From assembly GCA_913019965.1 (NCBI GenBank), contig CAJVZR010000004.1, forward strand, positions 33,516 to 97,515: DNA of 64,000 nt. The letters run 5' to 3'. The first letter of the stretch is position 1. Each line of letters opens with the position of its first letter. The notes beneath the pieces are model-generated. The model searched no databases and had not been told where the DNA came from. It saw only the letters and a program-made list of their open reading frames with translations. The DNA is from an uncultured Oleispira sp. Lineage in GTDB: Bacteria; Pseudomonadota; Gammaproteobacteria; Pseudomonadales; Oceanobacteraceae. Shown here in pieces: positions 34,344-43,835 of this stretch. The position numbers were made by a program, and so were the translations under genes.

Positions 34344-36950
34344 ATGAGAATGGATCGACTTACCACCAGTTTACAAAACGCCTTAAGTGAAGCTCAAAGT
34401 TTAGCGCTAGGGAATGATCATAACCAAATCGACAGTGTGCACTTGCTATTAGCGCTGTTGCAGCAAACCAATAGTTCTGTCCGTACTCTCTTGCGTAAAG
34501 CGGGAGTTCAAGTACCGGGCTTCGAACAAGATTTACATGAAATTTTAAAAGAACAGCCCACGGTCTCTTCACCCGATGGCAATATACAAATCGCTCCTGA
34601 ACTTGGGCGTTTATTAAATTTAATTGATAAAGAAGCACAACAGCGTGGGGATCAGTTTGTTTCCAGTGAACTCTTTATTGTCGTTGCGTTGGGTGAACGC
34701 GGTGGTGTTGGTAAGTTATTGCAACAACATGGTTTAACTAAGAAAAGTTTAGATCAGGCAATTGATGATATTCGTGGAGGTGAAAAAGTGAATGACGCCA
34801 ATGCGGAAGATAATCGTCAATCGTTAGACAAATATTGTATCGATCTAACTGAGCGCGCTGAGCAGAATAAACTGGATCCGGTGATTGGTCGAGATGATGA
34901 AATCCGTCGCACCATTCAAGTACTACAACGCCGCACAAAGAATAACCCTGTATTAATCGGTGCTCCGGGTGTTGGCAAAACAGCGGTGGTCGAAGGCCTT
35001 GCTCAGCGAATTATTAATGGCGAAGTGCCGGAGGGGTTAAAAAACAAACGTATTCTCTCTTTAGATATGGGGGCTTTAATTGCGGGGGCGAAATATCGTG
35101 GAGAATTCGAAGAGCGTTTAAAGTCGGTATTAAAAGATGTCGCGAAAGATGAAGGCCAAATCATTTTATTCGTCGATGAGCTTCATACTATGGTCGGCGC
35201 AGGTAAAGGCGATGGCGCGATGGATGCGGGGAATATGTTAAAGCCCGCGTTAGCCCGAGGCGAATTACATTGCGTCGGGGCAACGACCCTGGACGAATAC
35301 CGAGAGTTTATTGAAAAAGATGCGGCGCTTGAACGCCGTTTCCAAAAGGTATTGGTCGATGAACCTAATGAAGAAGATACCATTGCTATCTTACGAGGAT
35401 TAAAAGAACGCTATGAAGTGCATCATGGTGTTCAAATTACCGACAGTGCGATCATAGCCGCCGCCAAATTATCGAGCCGCTATATTCCAGATCGTCAATT
35501 ACCGGATAAAGCGATTGATTTAATTGATGAGTCGGCCTCGGTCATTCGAATGGAAATAGATTCAAAGCCTCATGAAATGGATAAGCTTGAACGTCGTTTG
35601 ATTCAATTGAAGATCGAGCGCGAAGCGCTGCGCAAAGAAACCGATGATGCCGCACAACAACGTCTCTCCGATCTGAACGAAGAGATTAATAAAGCGGGCC
35701 GTGCTTATTTAGAGTTAGAAGAAATTTGGAAGCATGAAAAAGCATTATTGGAAGGCGCTTCTGAAATTAAAGAAAAACTGGAAGCCGCAAAAGCCGATTT
35801 GGAAGCCGCCCGTCGTAGTGGGGATTTGCAGAAAATGTCTGAGCTGCAGTACGGCATTATTCCTGAGCTAGAGAAAAAACTGACGACCGCAGATGAAGCA
35901 GAAGCACAGGGTAGCCAGCAATTCAAGTTATTGCGCAATAAAGTAACGGAAGAAGAAATTGCCGAGGTGGTTTCAAAGTGGACAGGTATACCGGTGACTA
36001 AAATGTTAGAAGGTGAACGTGAGAAGTTATTGCGCATGGAGGAAGAGCTCCATCACCAAGTTGTCGGTCAGGCTCAGGCCATTGCAGCAGTTTCTAATGC
36101 GGTTCGTCGTTCACGGGCTGGACTCAGTGATCCTAATCGCCCTAATGGCTCTTTCTTATTCCTAGGGCCTACTGGCGTAGGTAAAACAGAATTATGCAAA
36201 GCATTAGCAACCTTCTTATTCGATAGCGATGACGCTATGGTGCGGATTGATATGTCTGAGTATATGGAGAAGCATTCGGTAGCGCGTTTGATTGGTGCCC
36301 CTCCAGGGTATGTGGGTTATGAAGAGGGCGGACATTTAACCGAAGCTGTGCGACGTAAACCTTATTCAGTGATCTTATTAGATGAGGTAGAAAAAGCGCA
36401 CCCTGATGTATTCAATATCCTTCTGCAGGTATTGGACGATGGCCAGTTAACTGACGGCCAAGGGCGTCGGGTCGATTTCAAAAATACGGTACTTGTGATG
36501 ACGTCTAACCTAGGGTCGGATGTTATTCAAACGTTAGCGCTGGGAAGTGATAGTGATAATCTGGATCAGGATTATGAAGGCATGCGGGATGCGGTGATGG
36601 AAATTGTGGGTAGCCACTTCCGACCTGAATTTATTAATCGTATTGATGAATCGGTAGTTTTTCATCCGTTATTAAAAGATCAAATAAGTGGTATTGCCGA
36701 TATTCAATTGCAAGCTTTATCTGGTCGTCTTGCCGATCGAGATTTAACGCTAACATTAACCGCTGCGGCAAAAGCTAAGTTGGTTGAGCTGGGCTATGAT
36801 CCTGTTTTTGGAGCACGTCCATTGAAGCGGGCAATTCAGCAGTGGGTTGAAAACCCTTTGGCTCAAGCCATTCTATCCGGTGAGTTTATGCCAGGGGAGC
36901 AGATCATTGCAGATGTTGAAGGGGATCGTTTGAGCTTTCAGACTCAATAG
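34344..36950 (+). CDS. clpB: ATP-dependent disaggregase ClpB
   Basis: ClpB is a hexameric AAA+ disaggregase that works with DnaK to recover aggregated protein after heat stress. The 868-aa protein has the double-Clp N-domain (about 1-145), NBD1 with Walker [14 protein letters not shown], the coiled-coil middle domain (about 405-520), and NBD2 with [14 protein letters not shown] and Walker [15 protein letters not shown]. The ATG at 34344 gives the usual MRMDRLT start with AGGAG 8 bases upstream; the GTG at 34335 is less likely. A conserved internal GTG encodes V149 (34788) preceded by GGAGG, which would make the N-terminally shortened form known from E. coli. A sigma-32 promoter lies upstream. 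After the stop, an 11-base inverted repeat (36968-37007) separates it from the convergent gene. Confidence 0.98.
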   Translation: MRMDRLTTSLQNALSEAQSLALGNDHNQIDSVHLLLALLQQTNSSVRTLLRKAGVQVPGFEQDLHEILKEQPTVSSPDGNIQIAPELGRLLNLIDKEAQQRGDQFVSSELFIVVALGERGGVGKLLQQHGLTKKSLDQAIDDIRGGEKVNDANAEDNRQSLDKYCIDLTERAEQNKLDPVIGRDDEIRRTIQVLQRRTKNNPVLIGAPGVGKTAVVEGLAQRIINGEVPEGLKNKRILSLDMGALIAGAKYRGEFEERLKSVLKDVAKDEGQIILFVDELHTMVGAGKGDGAMDAGNMLKPALARGELHCVGATTLDEYREFIEKDAALERRFQKVLVDEPNEEDTIAILRGLKERYEVHHGVQITDSAIIAAAKLSSRYIPDRQLPDKAIDLIDESASVIRMEIDSKPHEMDKLERRLIQLKIEREALRKETDDAAQQRLSDLNEEINKAGRAYLELEEIWKHEKALLEGASEIKEKLEAAKADLEAARRSGDLQKMSELQYGIIPELEKKLTTADEAEAQGSQQFKLLRNKVTEEEIAEVVSKWTGIPVTKMLEGEREKLLRMEEELHHQVVGQAQAIAAVSNAVRRSRAGLSDPNRPNGSFLFLGPTGVGKTELCKALATFLFDSDDAMVRIDMSEYMEKHSVARLIGAPPGYVGYEEGGHLTEAVRRKPYSVILLDEVEKAHPDVFNILLQVLDDGQLTDGQGRRVDFKNTVLVMTSNLGSDVIQTLALGSDSDNLDQDYEGMRDAVMEIVGSHFRPEFINRIDESVVFHPLLKDQISGIADIQLQALSGRLADRDLTLTLTAAAKAKLVELGYDPVFGARPLKRAIQQWVENPLAQAILSGEFMPGEQIIADVEGDRLSFQTQ
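34776..34790 (+). promoter_or_regulatory. Internal ribosome-binding site and GTG start for short ClpB
   Basis: GGAGG (34776-34780) is followed 7 bases later by an in-frame GTG (34788-34790) encoding residue 149. E. coli ClpB uses an internal GTG at Val149 for its 80-kDa isoform, so position and signal are conserved. Confidence 0.75.
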
Positions 36951-36967
36951 TTTCTAAACGCTATAGA

Positions 36968-37007
36968 GTTAAACCTAGTCCAGGTTGAGGTTTAGGCTAG
37001 GTTTAAC
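36968..37007. repeat. 11-base inverted repeat between clpB and the convergent regulator
   Basis: GTTAAACCTAG (36968-36978) and CTAGGTTTAAC (36997-37007) are perfect arms with an 18-base loop. It lacks a T-run and is only a possible terminator for the two converging genes. Confidence 0.4.
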
Positions 37008-37034
37008 GCATTGAATTTAAAGAGCTGGCTGAGT

Positions 37035-38651
37035 CTAGCTTCTAGGATTGTCAGTGGCGGTAATGACTTTATTGCGGCCTTTTTCTTTGGCTTTATATAG
37101 CGCCACATCAGCCCGCTCTAAAATGCTATTACTGCTTTCATCACCGCCTGCAAAGGCTAGCCCACCACTATAAGTGAAAGCACAGGGTAGGTCTTTTTCA
37201 CTTTCTTTAATGTATTTCTTCAAACGTTTACAAGCCAGCTGAGCGGCCTCGGGTTCGGTATCAGGAAAGATGACTATGAATTCTTCTCCTCCATGGCGAC
37301 CAATGATATCGCTCTCGCGAAAAATCTTTTGCATACTGCGAGAAAAAAACTTGATGACCCAATCACCAATAGCATGACCTTGGGTATCATTAATTTTTTT
37401 AAAGTGATCAAGATCTAGCATTGCGACGGAAAGGGGGGTGTCATTGCGACGACTACGTGAGATTTCTTCATCTAGTCGGCGAATACTCTCTCGGCGATTG
37501 AGTAGGCCGGATAGTGGGTCCTTAGTCACTAGATCATGCACGGCACGACCACGTTTAATTCTAGATTGCACCGTCAGTAACAGGTCATCAGGGGATACCG
37601 GCTTAGTCAAAAAGGCATCGGCACCAGTCGACATCGCACGTAATTGTAAGTCAGTACTGGACTCAGCCGATAAAAATACCAATGGAACACTCAATAGATT
37701 ATCCATTTGTCGAATAATACCTGCCAAGTCTTGACCATTGCAGTAAGGCATATAAAGATCCAATAAAATCAGATCGGGGACGAAGTCTGTAAGGGCCGGC
37801 ATTAAATTTATTTGCGGGTCGTTGACCGACATAACTTCAAAATCAGCCTCTTCTAATATACTGGAATAATAATCAGACAGAGACTTCTGATCATCAACAA
37901 TCAATACACGATATTTTTGAACCAATTGACGTTCTGTCAGTGAATCAATGGCTTGTAATAACTGAGTATAATCAACGGGTTTAGTGATAAATGCTTGCCC
38001 GCCAGCCTGAACGGCTTTTAAGCGTGCATCAATGCTATTATCATCAGAAATAAATATTAGGGGTAATGAGGAACGAACTTCTTCGATATTGCCTAATAAT
38101 TCAATTTGTTTATCGTTCATGTCATCGAGATTGGCAATAATGCAGCGAGTATTATCTTTAAAGCTAGGCTGTATTTGAGCAATGTTCGGAATGATAGTGA
38201 TTTCAAAACTGGTACTGGATAACTTGTGTTTAATATCGACTGCCAGCTTCGGGTCATCCTCGATAACAAGAATATGCATTAAACCGTCATCAATGACTTT
38301 TGGCTTAAATAAAACTTCACGAATATTAGTATTTTGATCGCCCGTCGGCTGCTGCATCATGCTAAGCAGTTGCTCATTAATACCGTTTATGCGCTTAATT
38401 AAACTCTTATCAGGGATTTCTTTGGACCTGAAAAAGGGTGACATTTCACTTTGCAAAGATTTGGCTACTGTGCCGATGGATATTTGGCCAAACATTTCAG
38501 CGCTGCCACTGATGTCGAGAACCTTGCTAAAAAATTGATCAAAAGACTCTTGAGAGGGGGTCTTGTTCCATTGTTTGGCAGCTTCGGCTAGCTCCGATAA
38601 TAATTGCGGAATTTGCTCTCTATAAGATCGTTGAAGTTCTTCGTCCTGCAC
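37035..38651 (-). CDS. Double-receiver diguanylate cyclase (PleD-like)
   Basis: A 538-aa response regulator with two receiver domains and a GGDEF output. The N-terminus (about 1-110) looks like a phosphotransfer Hpt helix bundle, but the GSA box at 49-51 (VLDISGSAEMFG) lacks the histidine four residues before the glycine, where L45 stands. REC1 is about 125-240 (VIEDDPKL, acidic NLDDMN) and REC2 about 250-370 (VDDQKSL, LLDLYMP with the phospho-acceptor Asp). The GGDEF domain has GGEEF in GRHGGEEFIVIF, and the inhibitory RxxD (RESD) sits five residues before it, so feedback by c-di-GMP is expected. Translation starts at GTG with GGGGAT upstream. The cognate kinase is not nearby. Confidence 0.92.
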   Translation of the reverse strand: MQDEELQRSYREQIPQLLSELAEAAKQWNKTPSQESFDQFFSKVLDISGSAEMFGQISIGTVAKSLQSEMSPFFRSKEIPDKSLIKRINGINEQLLSMMQQPTGDQNTNIREVLFKPKVIDDGLMHILVIEDDPKLAVDIKHKLSSTSFEITIIPNIAQIQPSFKDNTRCIIANLDDMNDKQIELLGNIEEVRSSLPLIFISDDNSIDARLKAVQAGGQAFITKPVDYTQLLQAIDSLTERQLVQKYRVLIVDDQKSLSDYYSSILEEADFEVMSVNDPQINLMPALTDFVPDLILLDLYMPYCNGQDLAGIIRQMDNLLSVPLVFLSAESSTDLQLRAMSTGADAFLTKPVSPDDLLLTVQSRIKRGRAVHDLVTKDPLSGLLNRRESIRRLDEEISRSRRNDTPLSVAMLDLDHFKKINDTQGHAIGDWVIKFFSRSMQKIFRESDIIGRHGGEEFIVIFPDTEPEAAQLACKRLKKYIKESEKDLPCAFTYSGGLAFAGGDESSNSILERADVALYKAKEKGRNKVITATDNPRS

Positions 38652-38807
38652 CTGTGGATCCCCAGTATTAATTTGACACTTACCTGTGCTAATAAATGCA
38701 CATAGAACTATAAAAATCGACGTACTAATTGATAGTTTAGACCAAGCTATTGAACTTGGTGAAGTTTGTTCTTAAGCAAGCATTGTGTCCTATTAGTTAT
38801 TGTGCTT

Positions 38808-38830
38808 AAATGATAATGATTATCATTTAT
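38808..38830. promoter_or_regulatory. Fur box before the TPR-like gene
   Basis: AAATGATAATGATTATCATTT (38808-38828) consists of 9-base inverted arms AAATGATAA/TTATCATTT around TGA and contains the core GATAATGATTATCAT of the Fur consensus with one central change. It overlaps the first possible ATG at 38829 and ends about 15 bases before the better start at 38844. Confidence 0.85.
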
Positions 38831-38843
38831 GGTGGGTTTGGAT

Positions 38844-39323
38844 ATGTTTAGATCTTTATTTTCAAGAGAGCTTAAAACAGCTAAGCAAATACAGCAGCTA
38901 TTGGAAGAGTGGGAGTACAATACGTGTTTAGGCAGCGAGTACTCAAATCAAAAAGATTATAAAAGCGCTATCTTGTATTTTGAAAAAGCATTAACCCAAG
39001 CAACGTTAGGCTTATCAACCAATAAGCGTCAAGTCGTCTTTATGCAGTATTATTCATTAGCGAGTATGAATCTTGCTCATGCATTAAATCAATATCAAAA
39101 GTTGCCGCAATCAGAGAAGGTTTTATCAGACGCTCATTTTAATATGCTATCCATGATGGTTGATCGAAATCAGCCAGCGTCTTTTAGGTATCAGGCAAAA
39201 GCACAGGCTGACGTCTTATTACAGAGTTTAAAAAATTACCTTAATAGCATGGGGCGAGCCAGTGTAGCGGACAGTTTAGAAGAGGAATTTTATCGGTTAA
39301 CGGTTAATAGTCAGTTAAATTAA
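38844..39323 (+). CDS. Small TPR-like protein under a Fur box, unassigned
   Basis: A 159-aa helical protein of unknown function. SNQKDYKSAILYFEKALTQA reads as a tetratricopeptide helix pair, and later MNLAHALNQYQKLPQSEKVL reads as a second one. No signal peptide or catalytic motif is visible, so it is probably a cytoplasmic adaptor. ATG 38844 is preferred, with GGTGGG about 8 bases upstream; an ATG at 38829 would add five residues and overlap the Fur box. The near-perfect Fur box directly upstream implies repression by iron-loaded Fur and expression under iron limitation. Its TAA overlaps the stop of the convergent ion-channel gene (TTAA, 39320-39323), so the two transcripts overlap at their ends. 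Confidence 0.65.
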   Translation: MFRSLFSRELKTAKQIQQLLEEWEYNTCLGSEYSNQKDYKSAILYFEKALTQATLGLSTNKRQVVFMQYYSLASMNLAHALNQYQKLPQSEKVLSDAHFNMLSMMVDRNQPASFRYQAKAQADVLLQSLKNYLNSMGRASVADSLEEEFYRLTVNSQLN

Positions 39324-40315
39324 CGGGTCATTTTTTTAACAAATACCACTACGAATAGCGCTAAGGTAAAACTGCCAATAAAAGCCTCAACTGCGGCTAG
39401 GACTCGTGAAAATCCGATTGGGGTTAAATCGCCATACCCTAGGGTTGTGAAAGTTACCACGCTGAAATATAAACAGGTCATAAACTGGCTTATATTTTGC
39501 CAAAGGCTCTGCTGGTGATTCCAACTTAATAAGTGACCGTCATCACTGATCCCTAAGAGAAAGTAGAGCGCACCGAATAAAATAATCGCAATCCATGAAA
39601 ATAAGACAACCCGAATAGGTCGCTCTCCATAGCCACAGAAGACATCAACGATCTTGGATAAAAATCGTGAACTAGAAAATAGAGGCATCTGAAAACGCCT
39701 CATTACCATCTCTCGCTCAAAAAAATGACCTGATATTTCAAACAATCCTGCTTGCTCAGTAGCTTTACGCAAATTTCGATAAATTTCTTCAGCTTGCTGC
39801 CAATAATCATTACGCGCATCAATATTTTCGGCTGCCGCTGCTTGTTCCTCTTGAACAATGTGCTCTCCCCAAATAGCATTATCCAAACGACAGCCCTCTA
39901 AACGGGTGCCGAGTAAATTGCAGCCTGTTAGGTTGGCACAATGAAGGTTAGAGAATCGTAAATCGGCCTTCATTAAAGATGAACCGGTAAAATTACAGCC
40001 AAATAAGTGTGATTCTCTGAGATCGGCGCGATAGAAATCGCAATCGAGTAATTCAAAGCCATCTTTATGCCCTAGATGAACCAGATTTATACCATTTAGA
40101 TTCGACTTACGCAGTTGCAGGCCTGACATGGGTTCCCCTGTGTGGGCTAGGTTTTCTAAATTTGTTTTTAAATGAGGTTCAGTTTTGGGCTGGTGGCTGT
40201 GCCAAAAGCATCGGCCTGATTCGATATTCTGAGAATCGACCAGACGGGAGCACGCCCCGTGAATAGGGTGTGAATATTGACAGACTGGGCTTGAGGTTTG
40301 CAATTCTTGCTTCAT
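39320..40315 (-). CDS. Pentapeptide-repeat ion channel protein
   Basis: A 331-aa protein joining pentapeptide repeats to a two-helix ion channel. Residues about 90-155 carry repeats of the A(D/N)LxxxxL type (YRADLRESHLFGCNFTGSSL, then KADLRFSNLHCANLTGCNLL), which fold as a right-handed square helix. The C-terminal part has two membrane segments with a pore loop between them ending TTLGYGDLTPIG, the potassium selectivity filter. The first 45 residues hold Cys/His pairs (CQYSHPIHGAC and RCFWHSH) that could bind zinc. I start at ATG 40315; the frame is open from a TTG at 40363. It is likely an inner-membrane potassium or cation channel with an intracellular regulatory head. The gating stimulus is unknown. 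Its stop overlaps that of the TPR-like gene. Confidence 0.85.
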   Translation of the reverse strand: MKQELQTSSPVCQYSHPIHGACSRLVDSQNIESGRCFWHSHQPKTEPHLKTNLENLAHTGEPMSGLQLRKSNLNGINLVHLGHKDGFELLDCDFYRADLRESHLFGCNFTGSSLMKADLRFSNLHCANLTGCNLLGTRLEGCRLDNAIWGEHIVQEEQAAAAENIDARNDYWQQAEEIYRNLRKATEQAGLFEISGHFFEREMVMRRFQMPLFSSSRFLSKIVDVFCGYGERPIRVVLFSWIAIILFGALYFLLGISDDGHLLSWNHQQSLWQNISQFMTCLYFSVVTFTTLGYGDLTPIGFSRVLAAVEAFIGSFTLALFVVVFVKKMTR

Positions 40316-40490
40316 TATTTGAGTGTAGAAGCTCAATATCGAAGTGCCTATTTTATACGCCAATCATTGGTATTATTCTTAAGAGTTTATTATATGGACT
40401 AAAAAGTTATTAAATTGAGGAAAGCTGTTTGGTGGCAAGACTAAAGGAGGCTAAACTTTATCTATTAGACTTATTTCGGTTTTGCATACA

Positions 40491-43352
40491 ATGATTAAAC
40501 TCTCCATGATAGGTTTGCTGTTATCAGTTTTGATGCTGCAAGCATGCTCCGTCTCATCGTTAGATCAACCTTTAGTGACCATTGGTTACCTAGAGAGGGA
40601 AGAGTTAGCCCCAGCTCATTGGGTGTTTAAAGCAGATACACGCGTCGATGTTTTAACTTACCGCTGGTCATTTAGCGATCAAAACTTTGCTGTGCTGGGG
40701 GGGAATACCTCTGAATCAGTGAGTCATGTATTTGAAAACCCAGGCCTTCACCGAGTCCGCTTAGAATATACTACCCTCAATGGCAATCAGGGCGTCGTTG
40801 AAAACGACGTGGTCGTGGGAGCGGGGAGTATTTCAGGGGTACTATTAGCCGCGGCAGGTAACCTGGTAGATGTTGATACTCGTGACCCAGTCCCAAGCTT
40901 GGAAAATAATAGCTTTGATAATGCTCAAGCAATTTCAGCAACGAGCCAGCTATCGGGTATTGTTGATGAGGAAGATCCAGAGGATTTTTATCAGCTGCAG
41001 CTGCAAGCTTTTCAAGGGATTGATATTCAAATAGCGGAAGCAAAAAACTCGGGGCTTTATGCGAGAGTATTAATAGAGCTTTTTTCTTCTGAAGATAAAG
41101 TGAATGAAATTCTCAGTGCACAAACCCGTGCAATTGATGGCCGTTTATCCGCCTCCTTATTAGTGCCAGAAACCGGTAGTTACTTTATTAAAATAACGGC
41201 TCTCAACCCTTCCACCACTCAAGGAGGTGATAATTCGATTGAACATAGTCATGGCATATATTCTTTAGCGTTTCAACTGGCGGCCAATTCTACCAACGCA
41301 GAGTTTGCGCTAGGTGAGGTTAATATCATGTTGAAGCCTGAGCGGGCCTTCCAAACGCAAGGTTTACGTAGCCGCATGGATTTAGGTCGAATTAAAAACT
41401 TATCTTTAGCAGATGCGCAGTCTTTTTTGGCGGCGAATAATATTCAGTATCAAAAACAATCCATCCCTTTAAATGCCCAAAGTCATTGGGAGACTCTGCA
41501 AGTCGTGGAGCTATTGTCCACCCATGAGGATATTCTTTTTGCTGAGCCTAATTGGAAAAGAACTGCGAGCGCTTTGCCAGCTTTAACCGATCCTTTTGCT
41601 GCTTCTCAATGGCATTACAATTCGATAAATGTCGAGGGCGCTTGGCAAGCCTTGGATAGTAGAGGGTCTTCCTCGGTAACTGTCGCGGTATTGGATACTG
41701 GGGTTCTCACCGCCCATCCAGATTTATCGGCTAATCTCGTCGCCGGTTATGATTATGTCGGTGATGGCTCTTTGGGATCAGAAGATGCTGATCCTAATGA
41801 CCCAGGTGATAAGACGATTAGTGGTCAACGCAGTAGTTTTCACGGGACTCATGTTGCCGGTACGATAGCCGCTGCCGCTAATAATATTGGCGGAACAGGA
41901 ATTGCTCCCAATGTAAAAATTATGCCCATTAGAGTTTTAGGCGCTGAGGGAGGTTTCGCTAGTGATATTATTGCTGGCGTGTGTTTTGCTGCGCAACTAA
42001 CTCAGAGTAATAGTGCCGTGTGCGCGAATTCTAATGCATCTTCATTTCCTGCGGATATTATCAATTTGAGCTTAGGTGGCCCAGGTTTTTCTAATATCGA
42101 GCAAGCGGTTTATGATGCGGCGATCGACAAAGGAATTATTGTTATTGCCGCGGCGGGTAATGAATCTACTTCCTCACCTTCTTACCCTGCGGCTTATGAG
42201 CAAGTTATTTCGGTCGCTGCTATTGGGCGGACATTGAATCAAGCGAGTTACTCTAACTTTGGAAGTACCATTGATGTTGCAGCACCCGGTGGCGATTTTG
42301 CTGTTGATTCCGGAGTTTTGAGTACTTGGGGGGATGATCTAAGTGGCCCGGCAATATTAACTTATGGCTCCTTGCAAGGGACATCGATGGCGGCACCGCA
42401 TGTTGCGGGTGTTGCAGCTTTGATGAAATCAGCTCAGGCAGACTTAACCCATAACGAATTTCTAGGCCATTTAAGTGCTGGTCATTTAACTCAAGACTTA
42501 GGTGAGGCAGGGCGAGATGATATTTTTGGCCACGGCTTAATTGATGCGCAGAAAGCAATTCTACAAATACAGCAAGATGCTGGGCCTCAGATTTTAAGTT
42601 CAAATAACTATCTGTATTTTAACGTCAGTCAGCTCTCCTTGAGTTTTGTATTGACCAGTGCAGGGGTTGAAACGGATTCTGCACTCGGGGATATCGTGGC
42701 AGAAATACAATCTATTGGTAGTGCTAATAGTGATTGGTTAAGTTTAGATCGTACCACTGGGCTCGGCAGTTATACCGCAAGCATCGATCGTGATGGGTTG
42801 ATAGAAGGCAGCTATCAAGCCAATATTAAAATCAGTTCCTCTCTTGTCGAAGTTGAGGACTTAGTTATTTCGGTTCAATTACAGGTCGGCAACCCCGAGT
42901 TATCTGCTAATGCTGGAGTACAATACATCGTCATAATCGATGCGGACGCTGAGGCTGATGAGAACGGTATATTTCCAACTGTGGGGGGGAGTTCGGCATT
43001 AATTCCGCAAAATGGCGAATACTCCTATCAACTTTACGGTTTGAAAAAAGGGCGTTATTTGGTTTCATCGGGCTCGGATTTGGATTTCGATAATATTATA
43101 TGTGATGCTGGTGAATCCTGCGGGCAATATCCGACATTAGATCAGCCGAGTGCGATTGAGATCAGTGAAAGTCAGCCCCATTTGGTGGTTAATATGACAG
43201 TGAATTATGTGTCTTCTGGGCTGTCAAACCTTACTAATGGCAATAACAGTGTGAACAGTCCTGTAAGGGGACGTGGTTTTTCCGCTTATAAAATAAGTAC
43301 AGAGAATGCATTGAGCACTAAGGCACTGAAGACTAATACACTTGGACAATAA
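40491..43352 (+). CDS. Subtilisin-family (S8) serine protease lipoprotein
   Basis: A large secreted protease, 953 aa from ATG 40491. It has a lipobox (LQAC, C19), so it is anchored to a membrane as a lipoprotein. Order of parts: a PKD-like beta domain (about 45-110), a pre-peptidase-like domain with DPEDFYQLQL (about 140-265), an inhibitor-like prodomain ending AEPNWKR (about 275-358), and the S8 catalytic domain. D402 (VAVLDTGV), H451 (HGTHVAGT) and S632 (GTSMAAPHVAG) form the triad, with the oxyanion-hole Asn probably in AAAGNES. A beta-rich C-terminal region of about 280 residues follows. The frame is open from a TTG at 40482. The stop is 6 bases before a PrcB-like lipoprotein gene, pointing to a two-gene operon. 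An AGGAGG at 40445-40450 is too far upstream for this start. Confidence 0.93.
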   Translation: MIKLSMIGLLLSVLMLQACSVSSLDQPLVTIGYLEREELAPAHWVFKADTRVDVLTYRWSFSDQNFAVLGGNTSESVSHVFENPGLHRVRLEYTTLNGNQGVVENDVVVGAGSISGVLLAAAGNLVDVDTRDPVPSLENNSFDNAQAISATSQLSGIVDEEDPEDFYQLQLQAFQGIDIQIAEAKNSGLYARVLIELFSSEDKVNEILSAQTRAIDGRLSASLLVPETGSYFIKITALNPSTTQGGDNSIEHSHGIYSLAFQLAANSTNAEFALGEVNIMLKPERAFQTQGLRSRMDLGRIKNLSLADAQSFLAANNIQYQKQSIPLNAQSHWETLQVVELLSTHEDILFAEPNWKRTASALPALTDPFAASQWHYNSINVEGAWQALDSRGSSSVTVAVLDTGVLTAHPDLSANLVAGYDYVGDGSLGSEDADPNDPGDKTISGQRSSFHGTHVAGTIAAAANNIGGTGIAPNVKIMPIRVLGAEGGFASDIIAGVCFAAQLTQSNSAVCANSNASSFPADIINLSLGGPGFSNIEQAVYDAAIDKGIIVIAAAGNESTSSPSYPAAYEQVISVAAIGRTLNQASYSNFGSTIDVAAPGGDFAVDSGVLSTWGDDLSGPAILTYGSLQGTSMAAPHVAGVAALMKSAQADLTHNEFLGHLSAGHLTQDLGEAGRDDIFGHGLIDAQKAILQIQQDAGPQILSSNNYLYFNVSQLSLSFVLTSAGVETDSALGDIVAEIQSIGSANSDWLSLDRTTGLGSYTASIDRDGLIEGSYQANIKISSSLVEVEDLVISVQLQVGNPELSANAGVQYIVIIDADAEADENGIFPTVGGSSALIPQNGEYSYQLYGLKKGRYLVSSGSDLDFDNIICDAGESCGQYPTLDQPSAIEISESQPHLVVNMTVNYVSSGLSNLTNGNNSVNSPVRGRGFSAYKISTENALSTKALKTNTLGQ

Positions 43353-43358
43353 AGAAGA

Positions 43359-43835
43359 ATGTTAAACAAACAGAAAAATGCCTTGTTAATTGGCGTGCTA
43401 TTTTCATCGATAATAGCTTGTGGCTCACAGCCAGCGCAGAAAGCTTATACTGTGCCAGCCAACTTCCAAAGCCAGCAATGCTATGTGTCTCAAGGGGAAA
43501 GTTATTTCTGGCTTGAGCAAGAAAATGAATGGCTTGCGCTACCCACTGCCATTCGACAACAATTGAACCATGCCGACATTAACTGGTTAGAAGAAAATAT
43601 TTTAATCGTCAGTGCTGGGCAAAAGCCAACGGTGGGCTTTGGTATTGAATTATCAAATTGGTTAATGGAACAGGATCATTGGCAAGTAACGAAAATAGAT
43701 CATCGACCTGCTATTGATAGCCTTCAGGCGCAAATGCTCACCTCGCCCTGTACATTAGTAAAAATACCGAAATCAATAAGGTCCTTCACGCTGAAAGGTG
43801 AACAAGGACAAGTACTCGGCAACTGGCCTTATTAG
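43359..43835 (+). CDS. PrcB-like lipoprotein next to the S8 protease
   Basis: A 158-aa lipoprotein with a short signal peptide and lipobox ending IIAC (C21). The C-terminal half reads like the PrcB_C domain: ILIVSAGQKPTVGFGIEL, then SPCTLVKIPKSI. In Treponema denticola, PrcB is an accessory lipoprotein of the subtilisin-family protease dentilisin. Here the gene begins 6 bases after the S8 protease stop, so it probably acts as an assembly or stabilising partner of that protease; this is inference. Two cysteines, at about 41 and 135, may form a disulfide. Its TAG overlaps the stop of the convergent deaminase gene at 43832-43835. Confidence 0.65.
   Translation: MLNKQKNALLIGVLFSSIIACGSQPAQKAYTVPANFQSQQCYVSQGESYFWLEQENEWLALPTAIRQQLNHADINWLEENILIVSAGQKPTVGFGIELSNWLMEQDHWQVTKIDHRPAIDSLQAQMLTSPCTLVKIPKSIRSFTLKGEQGQVLGNWPY

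Noticed and set aside
35705..36037. A 110-aa open frame antisense to clpB
   Set aside because: Serine-rich shadow of the ClpB coiled-coil domain with no ribosome-binding site.
40445..40450. AGGAGG sequence about 40 bases before the S8 protease start
   Set aside because: No ATG, GTG or TTG lies within the usual 5-10 bases, so it is not a working start signal.
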